NCBI RefSeq assembly: GCF_019649055.1
Contig: NW_026570302.1
Coordinates: 248,001 to 312,000 of the forward strand
Source: Paramacrobiotus metropolitanus
Lineage: Eukaryota; Tardigrada; Eutardigrada; Parachela; Macrobiotidae
Direction: 5' to 3'
Length of the DNA: 64,000 nucleotides
The notes beneath the pieces were generated by a model that searched no databases, was not told where the DNA came from, and saw only the letters and a list, made by a program, of their open reading frames with translations. How positions within the stretch are numbered: position 1 is the first letter of the stretch; every line of letters begins with the position of its first letter. Made by a program: the position numbers and the translations under genes. Positions 1-11,602 of this stretch are shown one piece after another.

Positions 1-678
1 TTACGCAGCTTCTGTTTGTTGGCGGAAACAATGCCATTGCCTACTCGTAGTATCCAAGAGCTTGCAAAATCTTCGCCTGATTTAACGCACTCAAGTTTCG
101 GCACATTGAGTTTCTTGCATGTCCACTTTTCAATATGGCTCCTGTTCAAAACATTGTTATCTTAAGTAGATTCGTTTTTGTTCTTGTCCTAGTGAAACAC
201 CTTTGCGCGGCAATAATCTAAAAAGTTATCCCGATTTCTAAGCGAGTCCCGTTTTCAGAGCTAGTAATTATTACAAAGAAGTAAGTGGACCACGTTTTCG
301 ACAACAAACTATAATGCACGCACCCGATCCTCTACAGAAATTCTCACGTTGCATTGTTGCAGCAATAACAGTTTTATTTTGGGATGAACTGACGGTTGCT
401 TGATAAGTTTTCTTGCTATTTTTCTCTAATCCATTACGGTGGGAAAATAAGTACATATTAAATCATGTACAATATTTGCGATACGGATTCGGTTTATGAT
501 TGTTGTATGTAACCGCTACCGAACATAACAAAACAATAAACAGAAGTATCATTCAGGATAATCAGAAGGATCGACAAAATCAACAAAAATAATAAAACTA
601 ATTGAGATACAAGTAAAACAAATGTCATAATTAATAGAGATTCCACGGCCCTTTGCATAAACCTTCATGATCATATGC
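1..678. other. Left edge: no supported gene
   Basis: No family exon is visible here. On the minus strand a frame is open from 161 to the window edge, after a TAA at 162-164, and reads ...IEKWTCKKLNVPKLEC... It could be the end of an exon that continues outside the window, but I do not recognise it and 53 codons is weak evidence. The rest is AT-rich sequence without a convincing signal. Confidence 0.3.
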
Positions 679-2995
679 TTAGTAGTATAATCTAATCTTA
701 TATCCCCTTAGAATTTCGGGCCCGAATCTGATCGGTTCCAGAGACTCCTTCAAGTCCGCCACCAGCTGAATGAGGAAATGCAGTGCAGTGCGCGACAAAT
801 CCTGCAGCCGCAAACCCTCCAGTCCATCCACACACCAAATCTTCCCGCGGTAATACAACGAAGGACGGGGATCAGCTGTCTGTGTCGCACATAGGATCTG
901 GAAAATTAAATCTATTTTTAGGTGTTTTCGGAATTTGGTTCAAAATGTTGACCGACATTTTATGGTGCATATGAAAACAAATGTACCGTTCTATCAGTTC
1001 ACGAATACTGCCGGATCTAACCAAATTGCCCAGAGCGTATTAGCGTACTATAATTGCAGATTTTATCGAAAGGTAATAATATTATTGACTGCAGTTTCAA
1101 CTTTCAGTAGCACTGTAATTTTTCTTATGGCACGTGTTTACAAACTGACTTTGACCGCTAAAACTTGAACGTTGAACTCTCCTCCATTATTTTCATAGTT
1201 TCGATAAGTGACTTTATATTCTTGCTAAGCCTACACTGCTACTAGCTTCCTCGAAGCGCAGACTAAGCAATTCAAATTGTGGTACTCTGTAGCAGCTTTA
1301 TTTTAAAGCCAGCAAAACATCCATATCTTTCGCAGCACCTCACCTTGCCTGCTAATCGGGGAAATATCACGCGGAACCGAGCTGCTTCAGGTCATACCGC
1401 GTATCGAAAACCCCAGCCACAAATCTGCTGAGTGCATGCATTTGCTCATCACTCGGTACCGGCAAACCCGCTTCCAACACTTCCCACACTGTACTCGCGA
1501 AATGCCCGTTTATGTTCAATGACGCTCCGGACATGTTGATAATCAGGCGAGAAAAGTTATCCAGACAGTCGACGTACAAATCCGCATTGCATCCGTAAAA
1601 CTGGATCGTGTCACAAGGAAGACGGGAGCATACGGCAGTGAAATCCCGGAGAAAAATGCTGTCTAGACTGGTCTCGCGTACCTCGCATTTCGCCGCGTTC
1701 GGATGATGCAGCGCACACTCGTCTCTGTCCATCATGTGGCTACTCAGGCAGAAATGGCATGGTACGCGCACTAGACAGAGTGCTGCCAAGGGGATGCCGG
1801 TGGTGCTCTGCGCCACGTGCTGCATTATGCCGATCACTTTGAAAAGGTCACCTACCCATTCCTCACGCAGCGAGGTCAGAATGATACGGCGCGTAGATGG
1901 TCGTAAACATCTGAAGATTGGAGATGTCAGAAGATAATCGTCCAGCTCAGAACTCTGCTCATCAAGGCTGCCCAGAACTAGGTTAGCTGTCAGCAAAGGT
2001 GACTGCAAGATAGAAGCCCAGGCACTGCACACCAGTTGCAATGCGTTCTGCGTCACGGTCTCCAGGAAGGAGAACACCTCCAGCAACAACTACACAGGCA
2101 GCACGTTAATGCCGTTCAAGGCTTCAAGCTTTCCAGGCGCCGTGTTAGATTTCTTCGTAATACGCGGGAGTTGTTCCACGATTACACGATGGAATTGTTC
2201 GATCTCTTTCTGCAAAGACATACCAACAAAATTATATTAATTTATAAAATTTCTTAAGAAAACCCGATTAAAATCTCACAATATGCGCGCATGTTGTCTG
2301 CTCCAACCGATTGCTCCACACTCGACGCATAATGTACCACAAAGATCCGTTCTTGACCTCCACGAAGCAGATTCCACGAGCGTTGGATTCGTTACAATAC
2401 CACTCGTCATTGTCCAGTTCCTTTAACAGTTCTTCAGTCGATAATGAATCAAAATCCTTTGTCAACTTCCCGCTGCTTCTAATGAGTGAATGTCTGCCAA
2501 CGTATTCCGCATGTTCCTCTGCTCCGCAGAAGGTTGATGTTGTGATTTGCTAACTCTGTCGTAGCAAGTCTTCAGAACTCTGCTGCGAATTCGTGCAATA
2601 GGCACAATGTCTGTGTGCGAGAAATCGTTGCCCCATTTAACTACCGCGGCACGGCATCGTACGGCACTTTTGCCGCGCGGCAAATTGATCAATTCAGCGG
2701 GAAACCACATCCATGGACTGGAGGCATTGTCGCGCATCAGCACTTCCACCGGTTCGGTCGTCTTCTGTTCAGCATTCAAATCTACTGCACTCTTTATGCG
2801 AGAATCCGCTGCTCTCGTTGCAAAGAAAACATCGCGACCAAGCCTTAGTAACGGGATGAACTGACGTCGTGCAGTGGAACAATGGAGGTCCACGAAGAAT
2901 CCTCTGATAGTTAGGTCCACCACGTGTCCATACCGAACCAGACCATCGCAGCTGACAACATCCACACTGTTTGCTCGGTGGATTCCGCTGGACAT
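679..2995 (-). pseudogene. FF1: decayed FMRP-like Tudor / F-box gene
   Basis: All three exons are recognisable: exon 1 2280-2995 (ATG of MSSGIHRANSVDVV), exon 2 1344-2209 and exon 3 679-897 (starts ILCATQTADPRP, stop TAA 679-681). Intron 1 is 70 bp and intron 2 is 446 bp. Damage is clear. Exon 1 changes frame near 2462, between the second Tudor-like segment and the KH0-like segment. The F-box motif LPVEL reads LPV-stop (TAG 2090-2092). The last part of exon 2 is out of frame, with TGA at 1367-1369 before the donor at 1343. The reading frame also extends upstream of the conserved start to 3148 with a hydrophobic stretch, which I take as chance. Probably non-functional, though parts may be transcribed. 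The exon 1 and exon 2 sequence is closest to FF6. Confidence 0.8.
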
Positions 2996-2999
2996 AACG

Positions 3000-4182
3000 G
3001 AGGATTTGCGAGAGCTTAATAAACGTAATTTTATTAGTTTATGAAGAAGTAGCACAATGCAATAAAAACTAACGATCAAAGTAGACGTGAAAAAGGACAA
3101 CAGGGTCACGCAGCGTAGCACCGCTAATATGGACCACCTGCTTTGCAATGTTGTATGCTGCGCTTGTCATCTATACATCGAAAGTCCTATAAGTGAAAGC
3201 CGAATGTACGACCAAGCCGTAAGCGGGTCATTGGAACTTTTGTCTTTACATATATAGAACAGTGGGCATGTTGGGCTGCCTCAGCCTGCCTGTACGATGT
3301 AGCCTAACAGCACAATATACTTCAAACTGCTGGCTGGGTCGGCCAGCTTTGTAGAGCCTTTTGCCGCCGTTAACCGTTTCAGTTTGCCCTTTTCAACTTG
3401 ACCTTATGTTGCCTTTATCACCGTGAAAATTGTTACGTCCAAATTTATCACTGAAAAAAGCCGTTTCAAATGCACATTTACCGTGGGAATAAATTGCTGT
3501 CATCATATTGCATTTTTATGACAATTTCCCCGGAAGCTTGTTCTTTGTACTTTTTAATTTTTGCTGTACCGGTACGACAGTTAACGCTTCTTGTTACAGA
3601 TACGATTACAACATTTGTCAAACTTGTTTTCAACATTGCCTTCTACTGCAGGCATAACCAGTTGCAAAGGTCACTTTGTCGGTACAGACATATTTCGGCA
3701 CGAATCGGTATTTAGAAGCGTCACTAAGCATACCGTCCGTGACGGTGGTACTAGTGTACGTTGAAATAATTGCTGTCAATCAATTTTAAGGTTGTACCGA
3801 ATTGTACCCATATCAAAGGGCATTCCGTAATCCGCAATGACAATTTTAAGTCTCCATATTGTTAACCTAAACTCCCGATTTCTTACAAGTTCAAAAACAA
3901 TCGTAAGCACAACACCTCATACACCGACCAATCAGCCTGGGAACAAAAGAGCTTCTTTACATTACGGGATAAACCAGACAAAATGCTTTAATTTTAAAAA
4001 CAAACACAACAGAAAGGTCAAAACTCATAGGCTTAACAGTGCATGGTGGATCGTGTACCACACGCGAAAAAGCAAGCGCTGGCGAATTAATAAAATCATT
4101 AATCTGTCATAGCCAGTCCAGACGAGTGGATGGGAGCAGGTTCTTCGACGCCGCTGACACATCGTAGGCAGTCACTAGGCAC
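3000..4182. other. Intergenic between FF1 and FF2; dispersed repeat
   Basis: No gene seen. Around 3335-3425 lies one copy of a dispersed repeat (GGGTCGGCC followed by TTTGCC and TTTGCCCTTTTCAACTT motifs). Related copies occur near 20690-20800 (reverse), 38700-38825 (reverse), 51945-52080 and 53290-53370. The stretch 3930-4120 is a 3' flank also found beyond FF4 (12060-12260) and, weaker, FF7 (20995-21180). This shows that FF2, FF4 and FF7 arose by duplication of a block larger than the gene. Confidence 0.5.
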
Positions 4183-6099
4183 TCACTCCGTATCATTTAC
4201 GCCACACACAGTAGGTGGCTTTACCCGATCGATGAGAAAGTACATCGCTATCCCGGACAGCTTCGTCAAGTCGATCCCTTTCAAACCGTCAAGGCACCAT
4301 TTCTTCCCGCGATAATGCAACCAGGGCCGAGGATCAATCGTGTGCGTCTCACATAAAACCTGCAGAAACGTTAATTATATTTATGACAAGGATTTATTGG
4401 CCTGGCTACGGCCATGGTTTACTCAGCTGCCAACATCAGCGCGCTGTTCACCGACCTTGCAAACCATTTTTATACTTTCTTCGCCGGTTAATGCAGCGAA
4501 CCATTCAGACACCATTCCCAGTTGGTCGTTGTTTGGTACCGCCAAACTGAACTCAAAGGCTTCCCACATTAAACTTTCGAAGTTGACATCGAGCGCCAGC
4601 AGCGGCGTGGTGATGCGAACAAGACGATCCTTACTATGACATTCTCCGAAGTCTTCGTGACCAGTGTCCAGAAACACGGACGAGTTGGTTAGCCGCAGTG
4701 CAGCGCATGGAAGACTTCGGCATCGGTCGACAAAATCATCAAGGTAGACTTCGAAACGATCGCCGTAGAGAACGATGTCTGCAGGGTTGATCTGATGCAG
4801 TTTACACTGGTCAGTATGACAGTACCCAGCAACCTGCAGGTCCAGACGAAAGCGCACGAAATTCACTGACGCCAGCTGGATGAGCGGATTGCGGGCTGCC
4901 ACATAGTGAATCATGTCCAGCACCTTTAAAGCATCAAAATTATCACCGCTCCCGTAACACTCCCATCGATTAACCACAATGATGCGTTTTGTGGATGTCG
5001 TCAACCGAGCAAAGATAGGGGCTATCATGGAGTAAACGATCAGATCGTAGTTTTCCAGGTTGTTGTTCTCGGAGAGTTTAATTATAAGGTTGGACGCCAG
5101 CTTAAGCGAGTCCATGGTGTCGTTCCACGCCGAGCAGACGGCACGCAGCATGGTCTGCGTCAGTGTATCCAGCTGGGAGAACGCTTCCAACCATAACTCC
5201 ATAGGCATCCACTTGAAATCATTCGCGTCATCCAAATCCAAAGAGGATGCAAAATTCCATGGAATATTTCGTGGTAGGTTTGTACCCAACCGAAATAAAA
5301 ATTCGCGAATCTTCTGCAAAGATATGCCAAAACACGTAGGCTACAAATAAACCATCACTTGTACCGGTATTCTTCTTACCGATTCGTGATCACAGACAGG
5401 CTGATGCATGCACTCGATGTACCGCAAACGTTCACCCTCGATATCCACCAACGAAATCGGCCAGTCGCTCAACACGTCCAAACCCCAACCACCACTCAAC
5501 AAGCGACGTAATTCCACCCCAGAGAAGTGACAAAATTCTTTCGGGAACGGCACGGTGTACTTTTTGAACGTGCCTTCAGTAACGCGCTGCGGCAGACTGC
5601 CCCGGCGACTGGGATCATCCACGGTGCCAAACCAAGGAATTTCTGGTAAAGGCGACAATTCCACAGCTGTCCACCAGCCACTCGGCACTCTCCAGCGAAT
5701 TCGCTCGATTGGGACGATATCAGCGCGAGTTAAATCAGTCCCCCAATGGATTACAGCTATATTACACGAGTCAGGCAATAATCGATCACTTGCAAGGCCG
5801 ATCATTTCCCCAGGAAACCACGTCCATGGTGAAGTGGGTGTTTCGCGCATCAGGACCTCCACAGGGACAATTTCGCCGACTGTATTAAATGTTAGGGTGG
5901 TGTCTTCTTTGCATAACCACCTTGACCCTTCTGTAAGAAAAACGTCGCTGCCATATGGAAAGAACTGGCGTCGTTGGCTGGGGCAGAGAAAGTCCACGAA
6001 GAACCCGTGATGAGACACATCTACCACGCGTCCATGGCGTACCAGTCCGCAGGGGTCCAGGACATCGACGCTGCTTGGTTGGTAGATTCCGCAAGACAT
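4183..6099 (-). CDS. FF2: FMRP-like Tudor-KH0 / F-box protein, intact
   Basis: Exons: 5380-6099, 4456-5313 and 4183-4359, giving about 584 residues. Intron 1 is 66 bp (donor GTAAG, acceptor TTTGCAG); intron 2 has donor GTCGGT and acceptor CTGCAG. Both are phase 0. Residues about 8-55 form a first Tudor-like barrel (VRHGRVVDV, GFFVDF, RRQFFPYGSDVF). Residues about 80-140 form a second (VEVLMRET, PWTWFPGEM, DIVPIERIR). A KH0-like segment starting TFKKYTVPFPKEFC follows. Exon 2 carries the F-box (LWLEVFSQLDTLTQTMLRAV..AW), and exon 3 the DPRPWLHYRGKKWC motif. I place the start at MSCGIYQP because this context is shared by paralogues; an upstream in-frame ATG exists at 6129. Inferred role: substrate adaptor of an SCF-type ubiquitin ligase. 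It is divergent from FF3, 700 bp away. Confidence 0.82.
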
Positions 6100-6798
6100 G
6101 ACGACAGCGCAGGTTGGCTGCGATAACAAAAGTGCACTACAGGGAATGCGAGAACAGCGAAATCGACAAGGTCTCCGAGGAAAAGAACACCATGTTTTGT
6201 ATTAAGCGCGGATTACGGTATATTTGCTAGAACGCTAACGTGGTTAAAGTAAGTAGTACTCAACCTATATGGCGTACAAAATGCGCAAAATTAAAAATGC
6301 GCAAAAATTAAAAATACGCGAAGTGGTGAGTTATGAATGGTGATTAATAAGTAGTGAACTAGTGATTAATAAGATGATCAAAAAGGGGTGATCTTAATTA
6401 AATCGGTGATTTTTAAGTGGTGATAGAAAAAGGAAAATGACACCTCGCTGCGCACTTTGCGCTGTGCACAATAATACTGTACGGAATACGGAAGTCCATG
6501 TCGTCAGCTCAACCGCCCAGGTAGTGTTTACGACACTCCATCTGCTTTGATTTTCATACGGAGACTGTGACAGTTAATATTACTTTTGAAGTTTCAGTAC
6601 TCCTTTTCCTTGCAGACCCTGTTTTTGCGTTATATATTTTCACGCCTCCTTAGAGTTTAGTGCGGTTACTTGGAGAAATTTGTAGTGTGGAACGTTAACT
6701 TCCGAAAACAGGATTACAGGAATACCATCGTCAGATCTTCTGGCATCTGTGCTGCTCTGTTGTGCACTATATATATTTCTTGTTTCGTAACAACAGCC
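6100..6798. promoter_or_regulatory. Divergent intergenic region FF2 / FF3
   Basis: This 700-bp gap separates the starts of two head-to-head paralogues, so it should hold both promoters. A TATA-like TATATATTTT lies at 6631-6640, about 160 bp before the FF3 start. Short direct repeats (GCGCAAAATTAAAAA near 6289-6325) and AGTGGTGA-rich sequence (6320-6425) are visible. I see no conserved motif that I can name. Confidence 0.3.
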
Positions 6799-9214
6799 AT
6801 GGCTGGCAATCTCTACCGGCCAAACAGTATTGATATCGTGGGGGCTGACGGCCTGGTTCGTTATGGGCGCGTGGTGGATGTCACGGACAACGGGTTCTTT
6901 GTCGACTTTCTCTGTCCCAGCAGGCGACGCCGTTTCTTCCCTTTCGACAGCAGCGTTTTCCCGTCGGACATTCGACGGGTTTTTCGCCAGGACATTGTGG
7001 CCGATGCTTGGGCCGCGTCACAGGCACCTTCCCCCGCTCGTGTGGAAGTGCTGATGCGGGAGAGTCCCTCCGGTCCGTGGACGTGGTTCCCTGCTGAGAT
7101 TGTTCATCCGCCGCGCATTGCTGACGGACCGCACCGACACTATCACGTCGTTGTAGTCCGGTGGGACACCTGCATTCATGGTGTGATGCAGTCGGATGTC
7201 GTTCCTGTTGAGCGTATTCGTTTGCCCATGCCCGTTGCGCGGTGGGCCAGTGCCAAACGACGACGTTCGGAGGTAATGCCGAATGAGCTGCAGATCGCCG
7301 CTCAGCGTGTTGGTAAGTGGACGTTTGTTAAGCGCAGCGTGAAACTGCCAGACAACGTTGCCTGGATGTCAGTGAATGAGCTACGTAGATTGTGGCATTC
7401 TAATGACGATGTGGTGAATTATCGGCCCATTACCTTCGTGGAAGTCAGAAATGGGTGTTCATATTATTTGGAGCGAAGTTTTGCCCACCAGTGGTATGAA
7501 CAGATGGATGGGACGTTTCATCCAGAATTCCCGGTAAATTCGGCTTTCTTATTGTATTAAATAATCAATGAGCCCCTTCAAAAACTGTTTTTCTAAAGGG
7601 TGACCATATCCATATGTAGTTGCTCTGAAACATTAGTTTCGATAATCGATGAAATACGGCCACTCAGGTACTCGTACTGTGTTGCTTAAAAATGGAACGT
7701 TTTCTAGGAAACTATCCGGAAATTTCACAACCAGTTCATCGAACGTCTTCCGCGCATTATCGGGACACCCTTGATCAACACTACAGAAGTTAGGGACGTT
7801 TTCCCTTTGCTGCCGCCGGAGTTACTGCTGGAAGTGTTTTCCCATGTGAACACGATGACGCAGACAAAACTGCGCGCTGTCTGTCTCACCTGGGACTATA
7901 TCCTGCAATCACCGCTGTTGACTGCAACCCTTCTTATTACCAGCTGTGAAAGCGTCGATCATCCCGAACGGCTTGAATATCATCTGACGGCGCCTGTCTA
8001 CAAATGTCTGTCTGCCAAGACACAGCGCTTTATCGTGGCTGACTGGTGGAAACAAATCAATGTGCAGGAACTATTTAAGCTGTCGGACATGATCCGCTAT
8101 ATAATGGAGAATAAACACGGGATTGGATTGACCACGGTGTACCTTGTGGGTGTCCGCTTGTCTGTTCCGGTTAACGTGATGTATGCAGTTCATGGGGAGG
8201 ACGACTGTGGCCTGCATCCTCCTGCGGAGGGTGCTGCGAGCAATGCACTACCCGAAGCGTATCGTCACTACAACGACGGTCATTTCCGGGATTTCGTTGC
8301 ACTCTTTCGGCAACTTTGCTGCGATTCGGTACGGTTGATCTGCGGCACTATCGACGTGTTCATCAACGCAATGCCAGATCGACTCATGCGGAAATTGCTT
8401 CTGCGCATTCCGGCTGCCCTGCTGATGGTCTATGACAAAGACCTGGAGTGCGCAATGTGGGATATGCTGGAGCTGGGTTTGCCGCGAGTCGACGACGCGC
8501 AGCTGGTAACCTTGTCCGAGTTCTTGGTGTGGGTGGCCGCGGGGAAGAATGCTTCATCGGCAGCCGGATTAGCTTGGGACAGGACAGTGTGCAAGGTGAG
8601 ACGGTTTTAGTCCAAGGGCAATTTTTATAATTATACGTACAGAGGGTAACTACAGATCCGTTTTCTGATTATCTTAAGGGAAGTGTGCCGGCACAGGGTA
8701 CCATATTCGGGTACATGTGCTAAAACTTTGGCTTTCGCGCACTCCCAAACGCTTTTTTGCATTGCTTTATGACAGTCTATATCCAAATGATTTATATACA
8801 CTGGCGTGAAAACCGCCTGTGTGCGCAACATCCGGTAGCGGAGTTATCGGTGTAACAAATAGCCAAAAGTTTAAGTTCACGGAGGTGTACCAAAAGTCTT
8901 ATTGTAAACCGACCCTCTTCGAATTTTGTATGAAATGGTCTGCCAAGCCAGCCAAGGCCCTTCATGATCGGACTGTAAGGAACAACCGCCCGCGTTTAAA
9001 CTTGTCCGTTTTGATTGACGTAAACCCTCTGTTTTGCGTACTACGATACATTTTGCAGGTACTGTGTGCAGCGCAGTCACCGGATCCGCGGCCGCAGTCC
9101 CACTACCCTGGGAGAAAATGGTGCGTGGAGGGCTTGCAGGATCTGCAGTTGGACAAGCTGTCCCGTATTACGCTGCGTTTTCTTATCCTACTGGCGAACT
9201 CTGCTGGAGAATGA
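6799..9214 (+). CDS. FF3: FMRP-like Tudor-KH0 / F-box protein, intact
   Basis: Exons: 6799-7533, 7708-8595 and 9059-9214, about 592 residues. Intron 1 (174 bp) runs from GTAAAT to TTTTCTAG. Intron 2 (463 bp) runs from GTGAGA to TTTTGCAG. Exon 1 begins MAGNLYRPNSIDIV and has both barrels (VRYGRVVDVTDNGFFVDF and PWTWFPAEI) and a KH0-like part starting WTFVKRSVKLPDNV. Exon 2 starts with an amphipathic lead (RKFHNQFIERLPRIIG) and then the F-box LPPELLLEVFSHVNTMTQ. Exon 3 has DPRPQSHYPGRKWC. The frame is open from an upstream ATG at 6670 with a hydrophobic run (CAALLCTIYISCFV). If translated this would act as a signal or membrane anchor, but the start shared by the family favours 6799. Confidence 0.82.
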
Positions 9215-10016
9215 GAATGATGTGCTTAACAGCGGTTGCAACGTTTTGAGCGGTCTTGAGTTTGTTGTTGTATCTGCATGATCAACTGCTTTTGTAGTTG
9301 ACAAACTTCCATTCCAATCGTACTTCTTTTGCGGGTAATGATTTGAACCGCTAAGCGTGATGCACAGGTATTAAAATCTTTTGTCAGAGCTGTACGGTTT
9401 ACTAAATCTTTGATACATATTATTATACCAGCAGAAGAATTGAATGTAGCGTATGGATCATCCATAAAGGGAAAAAGCAATCTGGACGGCAACGCAGGGT
9501 TGGTTATTTGCGCATGTGAAGCTTAGCTGAACTTTTTTACAGTTTTGTTATATGGTTTTACTAGAACCTTATTATACCGTACTTATCCGGATACTGCCAT
9601 ACATCCGTATAGATGGCTGATTCCTTTGCCAGTCTCCGAAGTCGTTTAACTCGTGTTAAGAAATAAATTTTGAATAAGCTCCTTAAATAAATGCGACTGA
9701 TCTTTTATCATTATTTAGCTATTGTTTGCAACATTTAGGTGATGTTTAAAACTATGAACTTATTATAAGTAAGCTATTCCTGCTTTGTTTATTGTAAGTT
9801 TCAGTCCTTATAATTACGGGATGGACTGCAGTGGTAGTTACGACTACAACTCAAATAATTCTGCAAAGCTGCCTCCGCTCTCTACTGCAGGGTAACAGAA
9901 TCCGTGGTTAAATTTTTTAATCCAGTGACCAGTCGAAGGAAATTTTCAGCAGGTGCTTCCAATACGATAACTTCGAAGGAAGCTTAACCAAGTGACCTAT
10001 CATCACTAAACGAGTA
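9215..10016. other. Intergenic between FF3 and mariner
   Basis: AT-rich sequence. I see no exon of the cluster family, no RNA gene and no ordered repeat. Confidence 0.4.
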
Positions 10017-10042
10017 CGAGGGTTGTTAGCTATGTTCTGTCG
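10017..10042 (+). repeat. Mariner left terminal inverted repeat
   Basis: 26 bp, exact reverse complement of 11301-11326. Preceded by TA. Confidence 0.93.
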
Positions 10043-10208
10043 TGCGTATATTAGTTATGAAACTAAAAATATGAAATTATTTTTTAAAAGTAGAGCATAT
10101 CATAACTGTAATAGTGGGCTAATGGCCGACCCAGTGCCCCCTCTCGGTGGCAGTCAGCATGACTCATAGCAGGAGTCAGTGTTCCGAATTTTTAATTCCT
10201 AATTTAAA

Positions 10209-11267
10209 ATGGCGTCAATGTCGAAGCGCGATTTTCGCGCTGTCATGTTCGCAAATTTTTTAAAAAAGATGAGCGCTATCCAGTGCCATTCGGAAATGGT
10301 GGTTTTATTCGGGAATCAGTGCCCTTCTTTGCGTACGATTGAGCGCTGGTTCTGGAGGTTTCGTGCGGAGAAATTTGATTTGGACGACGACTGCAGATCG
10401 GGACGGCCAGTCTCAGCGAGAACCCCGGAAACGATCGCCGCTGTAAAGCTCCTGATTGAGAAAGATCCTCATATAACGGTAAGGGAGATAGTTCAGGAAG
10501 TGGGGATTAGCGCTCCAGTTGTGGATGCAATTTTGCGTTCGGATCTTCAGCTACGGAAAGTAGTGTCCCGATGGGTCCCACATCTCCTCACTTCTGGTCA
10601 GAAACATTCTCGCGTGAAATTAGCCAAAGAAATACTGAAAGTTCTTTCGACCAAACGTCATTCCGAAATCTACACCGAGGATGAATCCTGGTTCGCGTAC
10701 TACGATCCCAAAAGGAAGCAACAAAACATGGTACGGATGTCAAAAGGCAGCGCGAGACCCACCACAGTGAAGCGTTCTCTCAGTGTCCGCAAGGTTATGT
10801 ACGCGATGGTATCCGGTAAAAGCGGGATAATTCATAAACAGTCCTTGGCAGCTAAAAGTACGGTGAACGCTGCATGGTACTGTAATAACGTCCTGGAACC
10901 TTTCTTTGAAAAGTTGCGAGAAAAACGCCCCACTAAAGGATTGACCGGTATAATTTATCACCACGACAACGCGCGTCCCCACACTGCTAATTATACAAAA
11001 AATTTTTTGACCGAATCGGGTGTGCGAATCCTTCCTCACCCTGCATATTCTCCTGACTTGGCCCCCCACGATTTCAAGATTTTCCCGAAACTGAAGAAAT
11101 TACTGCGAGGACAAAAGTTCGAAAATAACGAAGAACTCGAACGAAACCTTCAGGACGCCATCGGTTCTCTTGATCGTAACTTTTTTAAGGCAATGTTTAC
11201 TGAATGGATATCTAGATGTAGAAAGTGTATTGAGGTGGCAGGTGAATACTTTGAAAAGATCAAATGA
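10209..11267 (+). CDS. Mariner transposase (DD34D)
   Basis: 352 residues, the usual length for mariner-family transposases. The N-terminal half holds the paired helix-turn-helix DNA-binding region (IERWFWRFR, DCRSGRPVS), followed by the WVPHLL motif typical of the family. The catalytic triad is visible: the first Asp in TEDESWF, the second in HHDNARPH, and the third in YSPDLAPHDFKIFPKLK. Exactly 34 residues lie between the second and third Asp, which defines DD34D. It has a single exon starting at ATG 10209, 192 bp inside the left end. All key residues are present, so the enzyme is plausibly active. Confidence 0.95.
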   Translation: MASMSKRDFRAVMFANFLKKMSAIQCHSEMVVLFGNQCPSLRTIERWFWRFRAEKFDLDDDCRSGRPVSARTPETIAAVKLLIEKDPHITVREIVQEVGISAPVVDAILRSDLQLRKVVSRWVPHLLTSGQKHSRVKLAKEILKVLSTKRHSEIYTEDESWFAYYDPKRKQQNMVRMSKGSARPTTVKRSLSVRKVMYAMVSGKSGIIHKQSLAAKSTVNAAWYCNNVLEPFFEKLREKRPTKGLTGIIYHHDNARPHTANYTKNFLTESGVRILPHPAYSPDLAPHDFKIFPKLKKLLRGQKFENNEELERNLQDAIGSLDRNFFKAMFTEWISRCRKCIEVAGEYFEKIK

Positions 11268-11300
11268 TTTGTGTGGATTGGAGATTAAATAAAAAATAGG

Positions 11301-11326
11301 CGACAGAACATAGCTAACAACCCTCG
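11301..11326 (-). repeat. Mariner right terminal inverted repeat
   Basis: 26 bp, exact reverse complement of 10017-10042. Followed by TA. Confidence 0.93.
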
Positions 11327-11602
11327 TACATTCAGCAATTCTGAGAGCGCACACACAGTCTACTTCCTTCCTTATAAGCTTCAGTGCAAATTTTTGTATT
11401 ATGCACGATAAAAATTTTTTCGGGTTAGATACAGAGTACAGAACTTCAGACATCATTTATATGATTACTTACTTTTATCCTAAATAAAATTGTGCATGTT
11501 AAATTCATTTTTGAATTTTCTCACCTTTTTTTATTTATAAAATAGCAACGTCAAAGTCTCATTTGCGTCTGAAGCTGTTTGGCGTTGCACAGCCCACTGG
11601 TG

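Larger units (their letters stand above)
10017..11326 (+). mobile_element. Complete Tc1/mariner-type transposon
   Basis: Two 26-bp terminal inverted repeats (10017-10042 and 11301-11326, beginning CGAGGGTTGTTAGCTATGTT) match perfectly and are flanked by the TA dinucleotide expected for mariner insertion (10015-10016 and 11327-11328). The 1310-bp element contains a single uninterrupted transposase frame. Perfect ends plus an open frame indicate a recent insertion, and the element may still be autonomous. It sits in the intergenic stretch between FF3 and the tRNA-Thr gene and breaks no visible gene. Confidence 0.93.

Noticed and set aside
5555-6010. Plus-strand open frame of 151 codons, with a similar one at 14195-14653 (152 codons)
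   Set aside because: Antisense shadows of FF2 and FF4 exon 1. They are conserved only because the sense genes are near-identical.
6670-6798. Signal peptide or membrane anchor in front of FF3 (and similarly FF1)
   Set aside because: The hydrophobic extensions precede the conserved family start, are unrelated between copies and are absent from most of them, so chance open frame is more likely.
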